Below, one piece after another: positions 26,031 through 34,710 of a DNA stretch of 64,000 bases. The translations under genes were made by a program, and so were the position numbers. The notes beneath the pieces are model-generated. The model was not told where the DNA came from. It saw nothing but the letters and a program-made list of their open reading frames with translations, and ran no database searches. Origin of the DNA: Pneumocystis sp. 'macacae' (taxonomy: Eukaryota > Ascomycota > Pneumocystomycetes > Pneumocystales > Pneumocystaceae); the NCBI GenBank assembly GCA_018127085.1, contig CM030723.1, positions 253,685 through 317,684 of the forward strand, given 5' to 3'. Within the stretch, counting starts at the first letter, position 1, and each line of letters begins with the position of its first letter.

Positions 26031-27725
26031 CTAGCAGACAATGATATCGTTTCGGCTGGGGCCGACTCCAATGTAGATCACCTTCACATCAACAAAGTCC
26101 TCTATAAACCGGATGTACGCCTGTGCCTCCAGCGGCAACTCCCCAAACGCCCTGCACCCCCTCGTCGTCCTCTGCCATCCCGGCAGCGTCTTGTACTCGA
26201 CCTGGACGCTTTTAAGCGTCTCCAGATCCGCTACCCACATCACTCTCCTGCACTCACCCCCACCACTCATACCTGGCACATACGGGACCTCCTCGCCCTC
26301 CTTTTTGTACGCCACCCCAACTTTGATCTCTGCAAGCCCGTCCAGCACATCCAGCTTCGTAACCATCAAGCTGTTCCTGTCAGACCACACACAATCCCCC
26401 CACAAACACCCCATATACCCCGAATATCCATTGATCCATCCAGAGTACCGCAAAAGCACCAGATCTAGCCATCCACACCGCCGCCGCCGCCCCGTCGTCA
26501 CCCCCCATTCCCGTCCCTCCCGCTGCAGGTGCTCTCCCGTCTCCTACACACATCAGCCATTCTATCCTCCCGTCCTGCACACTCCATCCGCCTTTTCATA
26601 CATCCTGCAGCTCTGTCGGAAACGGCCCATACCCCACCCTCGTCGTATACGCCTTGACAACCCCGATAACATGCTCGATCTGCCGGGGCGACAACCCTAA
26701 CCCTGTACACACACCCCCAATCGATGTGTTCGAGCTCGTGACATATGGATACGTCCCGTAGTCGATGTCGAGCATCAGCGCGTTTGCACCCTCGACAAGG
26801 ATCCGCTTCTCCGCCCGGATCGCCTGCTGCATGAAGTACACCGCGTCCACCACATATGGCCGCAGCCGCTCTGCATATCCCTGCGCCGTCAGCCCGCCCT
26901 CTGCGCCAGCCAGCCAGCCCCTGCCCCCAACCCTAACCCTGTTCCATCTACACCCAACCCTACCATCCCAACCCTATCCAACCTAACCCACCCTAACCCT
27001 ACAAACACAACTAGCCCTGTGCCTGTCCAACCCCTGCCCTGCCCTAACCCTGCCACGCGCTGGCCGGACACACTCACCCGATACCGGTCGAGCTCTGCGT
27101 CGACATCACAGACCCCGCCACACCGCCCATAGCGGCGCTCGTGCCACTCAACATTCTGCCGCAGCAGCCGCTCAAAGTCACCAAACACATACAGATGGTG
27201 CACCCGGATCCCGCTCCGCTCTGCCTTGCTGCTGTATGCCGGCCCAATGCCCTTGCCCGTTGTCCCAATGCTGTGCTCCCCCAGCTCTCTCTCCCGCAGC
27301 CGGTCTGCCTCGCAGTGGTAATCCAGGACCAGGTGCGCCCGGTCCGAGACAAAGACCCGGTTCTGTGTCTCGATTCCCCGTGTCTCCAGCGCCTCCAGCT
27401 CCGAGAAAAACGACGGCAGATGCACAACAACCCCTGATCCCACCAGGTTTGCGCATCCCGGTCTGACCACGCCCGACGGGACTGTGTGCAGCTGGTAGCT
27501 CTGTCCCCCCACAACGACCGTGTGGCCCGCGTTGTTCCCGCCCTGGCACCGTGTGCACAGGTCCGCCTGTCCTGACAGGATGTCGACCAGCTTGCCCTTG
27601 CCTGTTGCTCAGTCCTGCGCCTGTGCCGGCTCTATACCTTCGTCCCCCCACTGCGACCCAAGGACGACGGTCACTCTGTCCTGTCAGCCAACACACTGAG
27701 GGGGGGGCAGCAACCCTGAGAGCAT
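26031..27725 (-). CDS. ade12: Adenylosuccinate synthetase
   Basis: Six exons on the minus strand: 27725-27715, 27675-27638, 27601-27078, 26880-26602, 26543-26419 and 26376-26031. They total 1323 bases (440 residues; family about 430). It reads [19 protein letters not shown] (GDEGKGK, catalytic Asp), [11 protein letters not shown] (catalytic His), [55 protein letters not shown] and LPGWQ. The enzyme joins IMP and Asp with GTP on the way to AMP. All six exons are GC-rich with G/C third positions, unlike the rest of the window, yet the introns are short and GT-AG. One intron (26881-27077) is unusually long with telomere-like repeats. The first exon (11 bases) is the least certain part. Confidence 0.9.
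26881..27077 (-). repeat. ADE12 intron with TTAGGG-like repeats and G-quadruplex motif
   Basis: This 197-base intron has ends GTGAGT...GCGCAG and a CTGAC branch-like site. On the plus strand it holds CCCTAACCC at 26931, 26991 and 27042, with degenerate CCAACCCTA units between. A fourth copy lies in the next exon at 26695. On the pre-mRNA strand, 27050-27031 reads GGGTTAGGGCAGGGCAGGGG, a textbook G-quadruplex pattern. It is the only ADE12 intron above 60 bases. Confidence 0.7.
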
Positions 27726-27949
27726 TTCGATTTTGCTGTGCCTGGCGACGGGACACGGGCGCCTAAGGCGGTGGCCGGGCTGGGCGTGCGCGCCCGCTGC
27801 ACTGCAGACGCGCCGCCAGAGATGACCGCGTCGATCTCGTCGCTCGACAGCGGTTGTGGGCGGAAGCGCAGGGGCGTGTCGCGGCAGCGGGCGCCCAGGA
27901 AGCGGATGAGGGGCCGGTGTGCGTGCTGGTGGATGTATGCGTGGTGCAT
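27671..27949 (-). CDS. Kgd4/Ymr31/MRPS36-like 2-oxoglutarate dehydrogenase subunit, unusual
   Basis: The minus-strand frame from ATG 27949 reads MHHAYIHQHAHRPLIRFLGA, then RFRPQPLSSDEIDAVISGGAS. Kgd4 proteins have two short conserved blocks, a PLIRF/PMIKF.G.R block near the N-terminus and RF(R/Y)..P.s..E...I.SGGA at the C-terminus. Both are present in order and frame. Kgd4 tethers the E3 subunit to the mitochondrial 2-oxoglutarate dehydrogenase core. Oddities: the linker between the blocks is only a few residues (dozens in relatives), and the frame runs about 43 codons past SGGA to a stop at 27671, overlapping the first ADE12 exons on the same strand. An in-frame ATG also lies at 28084. Chance open frames abound here, so this needs transcript support. 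Confidence 0.5.
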   Translation of the reverse strand: MHHAYIHQHAHRPLIRFLGARCRDTPLRFRPQPLSSDEIDAVISGGASAVQRARTPSPATALGARVPSPGTAKSKCSQGCCPPLSVLADRTE

Positions 27950-28449
27950 GCGGAGCACCCGGTGCGCGCGGGCTTGGGCACACTGCGCCTGCTGCACGCA
28001 TATACTCAGTATGCTGCACATGCAGCGCGCATTGCTGTGCAGCGGCACCGCATACACCGCATGCCGTGCAGCAGGCGCATGCACTCACTATGCGCGCCAT
28101 ATGAGGTGCATGCGCCTGCACCGCATGTGCAGTGCACAGCGCCGCAACTGCAGAGCATACACGCACTGTACACAGCGTATAGCGCATACACTCCATATAC
28201 CGCGCATACACCACGCATATATCCCGCATACACACGCATACACTGCGCATACACCCGCATATATGCACAGTATATGCGCAGTGCGCATACACCGCGCATA
28301 CAGCACGCATACACCCGGAGATCCCGCGCATACATACTCTGCACACCGCCCTGCGCATTGTGCACACATCATGCACATACTCTCCATGCCCCCCTCCCCT
28401 CTTCTCCCCACCCTCCTTCCGTTTTCGCCATCGACAGTTCCGACACACA
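27950..28449. promoter_or_regulatory. Divergent KGD4-ADE12 / LSD1 promoter with YGCATAY array
   Basis: Roughly a dozen copies of (C/T)GCATA(C/T) fall between 28150 and 28335, spaced mostly 9-14 bases apart. They sit in long alternating purine-pyrimidine runs such as GCGCATACAC and CGCATATATGCAC. The stretch 27940-28140 has the same character (GCATGC, GTGCGCGC, TATGCGCGCCATATG). Such alternation favours Z-DNA, and repeated near-palindromes suggest factor binding; both are inferences. Open reading frames here on both strands look like products of composition, apart from the Kgd4-like one. Confidence 0.55.
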
Positions 28450-31400
28450 ATGGACGACGACCCGACCGTCCGCAGCTCCTACCACCAACTCCACCACAAA
28501 TCCTTCTACCCCCGCCCGGCCCTGCGCCAGGACGGCCTCTCCCTCCCTGCTCCCCTCGGCTCCCAGCTCGGCTCGCTTGCCGAGCAGGAGGCCCTCTGGA
28601 CCCTGCTCCAGCAGCAGAGCCACCCTCCCCTCCCTGGCCAGCTCCACACACAGCCTCTCCAGCCCACTCCCCTCGGCGCATACTTCCCGGCCTCCGTTGG
28701 CAACTCCGTCGGCTGGTCCGGACAGGCATACTCCCAGTTCAGAGCATATCCCCAGGCAGTAGGCACCGTCGGCTCGCTCGGCAGAAACTATGCATACACC
28801 ACATACCCACCCAAACAGCCCACATACACCCACTATGCTCCACACACACAGCACCCATACTACTCGCCGCCCCTCGACTACACTGCATATACCCAGCACA
28901 CTCTGCCTGCTGCACATCTCCAGCACTACATTGGACCCAGGCTAGACACACACATGCAGGACATGGGTGCGGCGCCCGCCCCGCGGGCAAGCAGCGGGGC
29001 AGCGCGGGAGGAGCAGCGGACAGAGCCCAAGAAGGAGGCAGCGAAGGAGAGCGAGGTGCGGTATGTGGTCTCGGAGGCAGTGGACCGGCGGGGGAGTCCG
29101 TCGCTGAAGAGCTCGATCCCGCCGGGGATCAAGCACGAGGACTATACGCGGGACTGTGTGAGTGCGGCAGAGGCGTCGCGGCTGTCGCCATACCACCTGT
29201 CCAAGTCGGAGCATGCGCTGCTGCGGACGCACCTGACGCACCTGCAGATCACGTCGTATCTCAACATCAGAAATGCGATTCTGCGGCTGTGGATGAAGAA
29301 CCCGCTGCTGTATGTGGACGAGTATGAGGCACAGGGCATTGCACATGAGGAGCGGCACTTCAATCTGGCAAAGGTGTGCTGGGAGCATCTGGTGCGGGAG
29401 GGATACATCAACTTTGGGTGTGTGAGGGTGCCGAAGGCGCTTGCAGCGCCGGGGGCAGGGTCGAAGACGATTGTTGTGATTGGGGCGGGGGTGTCGGGGC
29501 TGGCGGCGGGGCGGCAGCTGGAGACGCTGTTCCAGATCTTCTCGGAGCGGTTCAAGGAGGAGGTGCCGAAGGTGGTGGTGCTGGAGGCGCGGGGGCGGCT
29601 GGGGGGGCGGGTGTACTCGCACAAGCTGAGTTCGCCGGCGACCGAGGCAGATTTCCCGAAGGAGGCGCGGTCGGCGGTGGATCTGGGGGCACAGATCATA
29701 ACGGGGTTTGCAAGGGGCAATCCGCTGTCGACGCTGCTTGTGAAGCAGCTGGGGCAGCCGGTGCACTTTCTGTCGGTGCACAACATCACGCTGTTTGACT
29801 CGAATGGGGAGATGGTGCTGCCGGACATGGATGCGAGGGCAGAGCAGCTGTTCAACTATATTTTGGAGATTGCAAGCCAGTTCAAGTCGAGGGAGAGCCG
29901 GGGGAATGGGAGACAGGTGCTGGAGGGGGACCGGAGCATGGTGGATGCGGGGATTGAGCCGAAGAGCGAGGGGGGCCGGGTGATTGCAAAGATCGAGGAC
30001 AACGAGGCGATGATACCAAGGATGGAGGAGGAGGAGGAGAGGGGGGCAGAGAGGGGAGAGGAGGGGGGGGAGGGGGAGAGGAGGGAGGACCCGGTGTCGG
30101 TTCTGGAGAAGATGGGGTTCCGGGTGCGGGAGAATGCATCGGTGGACACGAGGTTTGAGGAGATCTGGTCGAGGCCGAACCCGACGCTGGGGTTTGCAAT
30201 GTCGCGGATTCTGTCGGAGTGTGGGTCGGCAGCGGATCTGAGTGAGCTGGACATGAAGCTGCTGAACTGGCACTATGCGAATCTGGAGTATGCGAATGGG
30301 ACGAATCTGTCGAACCTGTCTCTGTACCACTGGGACCAGGATGACGGGAACGAGTTCAAGGGGGCGCATGCGATGGTGAAGGGGGGGTATTCTATTTTGC
30401 CGCATGCGCTGGCGCTTGTTCCGACGCCGCTGGAGATCCGGTACAAGACGATTGTTTCCGGTATCTCGTACAACGACAAGAGTGCGGTGGTGTATTGCGA
30501 GGATGGGAGTATGTTCAATGCGGACAAGGTCATAGTGACGGTGCCGCTTGGGGTGCTGAAGAAGTCGGCGATTCAGTTCAACCCGCCGCTGCCTGAGTGG
30601 AAGACACAATCCATAAGACGTCTTAATTTTGGGTTATTGAATAAGGTAGGGGGCGAGGGTCTGTGTCATGTCTAATGGGGGACAGATTATTCTAGTCTAT
30701 GATACCGCTTTTTGGGATGTAAATATTGATGTGTTTGGTTCGCTGAGGGAACCTGATAGCAACGGGGTGTATGATAAAAACAGAGGTATTGCGGTGTTGC
30801 AGCCGCTGATTTGTGTCTGGGCGGGGTGATTGATTGGAGAAACAGGGCGTTTTTATATATTTTGGAACTGCATTAAAACGGCGGGGCAGCCCGTACTACT
30901 TGCTCTTATGGCGGGGGATAGTGCTATTCAGATGGAGAACGAGACCGATAACGAGCTCATAAGGGAGGCGACGAAAATCCTCAAGAACATTTATCCGACG
31001 AAAATGGTGCCTTACCCTAAGGAGACTATTATCACACGATGGGGCAAAGATAGATTTTGTTATGGGAGCTATTCCTACGTTGGCCCAGAGGCATCGGGTA
31101 AGGATTATGACATTATAGCGAAGCCAGTGGAGAATACTCTTTTTTTCGCGGGAGAAGCAACGTGCAGAACACATCCCGCTACTGTGCATGGTGCATATCT
31201 TAGCGGCCTCAAAGTTGCACAATTAGTCCTTGAATCTTTGATTGGACCTCTCGAAATACCAGCAAATGAGCCTCTTATTCCGTTGAAACAAAGGGGAGCG
31301 GCAGAGGCAACCTCTGGTGTTAAACGGAAAGCACAAGACAATTATAAAGCATTACTTGCCGAATTTAAAGATGCTCAATTGGAGAAACATAACCAAGAAG

Positions 31401-32006
31401 TCGAAAAAGTTATCCTGGAGCGCTTAGGACCAAGACCATCTGCTCCACAACGTTCTACCGGGAATCCTTTTCTCGTTTTTCAAAAATCTCAATGGAATTA
31501 TTGTAAAGATATTGCGGATCAAAATAAACAGAAAGAAACCGGTAACCCTGAAGCCAAAGCCACGAAGAATGAAATACGAGCAACACTTGGTAGAACATGG
31601 AGGAATTTAAGTGATGAAGAAAAAAAACCATTTTTCGATATCGTTGCAACCAACCGTACTAATTTCTCGAATCTTATTGAGAAATATAACACTATTATCC
31701 ATGAATATAATATCAAAACAGAGGAAATAAAAGCCGAAATGAAAGCTAAGTTAGATGCGATGCCTATTTCTCAAGAAGAATTAGAATTGAAAAGACTTGC
31801 TAAGGAGCAAGATATTCAGGAAAAAAAGATTAAAGCTGAAAGAAAAAAAGAAAGAGACTTATTTGAAGATGAGGTAAATTTTTACCGTTTTATTCATCCA
31901 ACGTATTAACATATTAAAGCTAAGTGATTCATTTGATGATGATTATCAAGATAATTTACGAAATGATCCATCGTATAGAGCAGCAACATATTTGAAAAAA
32001 ACATAA
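28450..32006 (+). CDS. lsd1: LSD1-type flavin histone demethylase with SWIRM and HMG box
   Basis: Exons 28450-30645, 30686-30785, 30846-31873 and 31920-32006 (3411 bases, 1136 residues). Order: a Pro/Tyr/His-rich N-terminus of about 200 residues; SWIRM domain (YLNIRNAILRLWMKNP...GYINFGCVRVP); FAD motif VVIGAGVSGLAAGRQLE then VVVLEARGRLGGRV; DLGAQIITGFARGNPL; WHYANLEYANGTNLSNLSL; WDQDDGNEFKG. The catalytic lysine block NFGLLNK falls exactly at an intron edge. GKDYDIIAKP, FFAGEATCRTHPATVHGAYLSG and an HMG box (PFLVFQKSQW...WRNLSDEEKKPFFD) follow. The CoREST-binding tower of animal LSD1 is absent; a short acidic, purine-coded insert stands near that place. HMG-bearing LSD1 proteins occur in fission yeast, where they act at heterochromatin boundaries and promoters. 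Codon use flips from GC-rich to AT-rich after about 30600. Confidence 0.92.
30024..30089 (+). repeat. Homopurine tract in LSD1 coding sequence
   Basis: Sixty-six bases of A and G only, broken by a single C at 30047, with runs of up to nine G. It encodes a Glu/Arg/Gly-rich insert between the FAD/substrate segments. Homopurine-homopyrimidine DNA of this length can form triplex or quadruplex structures. Confidence 0.75.
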
Positions 32007-32175
32007 CATGAATATATTATTGTATAAAGAAATAGAATGTCAATAAACTGTGTAAGCCTAGTAACAGTAAAATTGTATTATAAAGCAATTATAGATGGCA
32101 GGATTTAGCAATAATGATATTTAATATTTTTAATAAATATTGTTTTATGTATAATATATGTATGTATATCTAAAT

Positions 32176-32579
32176 TCAACCAAGAAAATTAATTACAAAA
32201 AAGTGAAGAATAATGCTACTAAAAACGAAATCTCCAAATGCCCTAATATACGTGCATAAGCTTTCATCTTTTTTTTAGAATATTTCTTTAAAATATACCT
32301 TTCAAGAGGAATTTTTTTAAAAGATTCAGCATCTTCACAGTTTACTTGAGACCTCAAACTTACTAGAATCTATATTTAATACTGTCTAGAAACATAAAAC
32401 ATAAAAAAACCTGCTAATACAGTTTGTCCAACTGTACTAAAAAAACCAGATAGAAAAGAATTAAATGGATATGTTCCAACAATAAAACAATAGAGAAATT
32501 GAAGAAAACCAGAAACCATTAAAAACATAACAAAAAAATCAATAATTTTTAAAAATTGCGGTGTATATTTCCTATTCAT
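32176..32579 (-). CDS. ost2: Oligosaccharyltransferase subunit DAD1/Ost2, with apparent C-terminal frameshift
   Basis: Exons 32579-32411 and 32362-32299, then from 32241. It starts MNRKYTPQFLKIIDFFVMF and has [43 protein letters not shown] and KKIPLER, all matching DAD1 ([21 protein letters not shown]). It is an ER membrane subunit of the N-glycosylation complex. After ERAFGDFV the literal frame ends at a stop at 32193 (93 residues). The conserved DAD1 end (ILHFFVINFLG, stop at 32176) is intact but one frame away, across a run of four A at 32221-32224. One extra base there would join them. This is likely a homopolymer error or allele. Divergent with COQ6. Confidence 0.82.
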
Positions 32580-32791
32580 TTTAGATCTGTTCTTTCAAAA
32601 AGACATGTATACTGATAATGATCATAAAAGTCAAAAATTGTATTAAGGGTATGAAAAAACCCATTTCCTTCTTGCTTTCCAGCTAATTTTGACAGAAACT
32701 GTGTCTTGGATGGCTTCATATTTAAATGTAGAAAATGTCGAAGGCAAAATCTACGTCAAAAAATTAAAAAATCTAGAAAATCTTAATATTC

Positions 32792-34510
32792 ATGATAACA
32801 AAACTAAAAAACAACAAAATTCCCCCATATATCCCTTTAAATATTTACGACATTGTCATTATTGGAGGCGGTATAACAGGTTTAGCGTTTGCATCAGTAC
32901 TGGGTAAGTCTTGATATATTAAATATTCATAACTAAAAATTCATTCAAAGGCAGCAAATTATCGAAATTTTCACTAAAAATAGCATTAGTAGAAACCTCA
33001 GATCTTGAAAATGTAAAAAAATGGACACCTTCTCCGCTAGAATACTCTAACAGAGTAAGCTCTTTAAATAGATCAACAGTTTCATATCTACAAGGTTTTT
33101 GGCTATTTTTTTTGTAAAAAACATTATAAAACCTTATTAGATATAGGAGTATGGAAGTATGTGAAGAAAGAACGAGTTCAGTCATATCATGAGATGCAAG
33201 TAAGTCAGACGATTTATATAAGGAATGCAATTAAAATAATAGGTTTGGGATGGTATATCTTCATCAAGAATTCACTTTTTTTCAGGAAACTACAAATTTA
33301 AAAATCAAGAATCAAACGCATTAGCTTTTATGATAGAAAATATCAATCTTCAATCAGCTATATTAAAGAAAATAAGTCAATTCTCTGATCCTATTCATAT
33401 TTTTGACTCAGAAAAAACTGCTTCTATAACATATAATGAGGATATAAAAAGTACATATGATTTAAGCAATTGGCCTTGTGTAAAACTATCAAACGGAAAA
33501 ACACTTATATCTCGGTTATTGGTAAGCTAAATTCAAATATTAAATTTAACTTACTCATGTTTAAGATTGGAGCAGACGGTATCCATTCTTCAGTAAAGAA
33601 GTTCTCAGGAATTAAATCAACTGGTTGGGATTACAATGCACATGGTCTCGTTGCAACATTAAAACTACACCATTTTTCATCTGTCAATGGGGTTCCTACA
33701 GCATGGCAAAGATTTTTACCTCAAGGTCCTATTGCTATATTACCGGTTAAAATATCACTTTATAATACTTATTTCTAAAAACAATATAGCTTCCAGATAA
33801 ATATGGAACATTAGTATGGTCATGTCCTCCAGAAATGGCTGAATTTCTTAAAAACCTTCCAAAATCAACATTTCTTTCTTTAGTGAATGCAGCATATAGA
33901 TTAGAAGCAGTTGATCTGTCCTATATCCTTTCATTAAAATCTTATCTAGAAATTGAAGACCAAATTAAATGGCGTTTAAAATTATACCAAGAAAATTTCC
34001 CAGTTCCTTCATTTGTAATAGACCTCCAAAATAATACAAGAGCATCATTTCAGCTAAGAATGAGACATTTAACTAACTATACAAAAGAAAGAATAGCATT
34101 AATAGGGTATATTTTATCTTTTAAAGAATCCTTAAATAAATGTTTTAGTGATGCTGCACATGCTATTCATCCATTATCTGGACAAGGGCTCAATATGGGA
34201 TTTGGCGATATTAAATCACTTTCAGAAATCATTCTCAACGCATTATCTATTGGCAAAGATATTGGTATGCATTTGTCATATTATCATTGCATATTTTAAC
34301 AATTTAGGGGATTCTCAAATACTTCAGCAATATACATCTCATAGATATTTGAAAAATTGCATCATGCTTGCTATAACAGATAATCTATATAGATTATATT
34401 CCACCAGTAATCCTTTTATTGTTCGGTTAAGAAGCCTTGGATTAAGTAGCATTAATCAATTTGAATGGATAAAAAAAATACTCATAAATGAAGTATCAGC
34501 AAAAATTTAA
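32792..34510 (+). CDS. coq6: Ubiquinone biosynthesis FAD monooxygenase Coq6
   Basis: From ATG 32792 the frame reads MITKLKNNKIPPYIPLN and then YDIVIIGGGITGLAFASVL, the FAD-binding Rossmann motif. IGADGIHSSVKKFSGI is the GD-type motif and GDAAHAIHPLSGQGLNMGFGD the second FAD/ribityl motif; YLKNCIMLAITDNLYRLYS is the family C-terminal block. Coq6 hydroxylates position C5 of the ubiquinone ring in the mitochondrial matrix face of the inner membrane, using Yah1/Arh1 electrons. The short basic N-terminus could be a targeting peptide, but an extra upstream exon is possible. At least six short introns. It points toward the convergent kinase gene 200 bases away. Confidence 0.87.
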
Positions 34511-34710
34511 TTTATTACAAACATTTAACATGAAATAAGACTAATTTAATATAAACACTTTAAACTAGTATTCAAAACTGTTATTTTTCTATCTGTCGAT
34601 ATCATAATGGTTCCAAATAAACCTTAAAATATTCCATAAATAATATTATCGATAGCTACTTTAAAGAAATATACATTATTTTTATTTATTAAGTTTTAAA
34701 ACTCCATATT

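Noticed and set aside
27738..29327. Very long open frames (up to 529 codons) on both strands across the GC island
   Set aside because: GC-rich DNA has few stop triplets. The translations are dominated by repeats of Cys/Arg/Met/His or Pro from the GCATAC array and share no domain with known proteins; the frames with real domains are ADE12, the Kgd4-like block and LSD1.
25600..31000. GC island as bacterial contamination or a chimeric contig
   Set aside because: LSD1 crosses the right edge without loss of domain continuity. ADE12 and LSD1 carry short spliceosomal introns and fungal-type protein sequence, and composition shades off on both sides.
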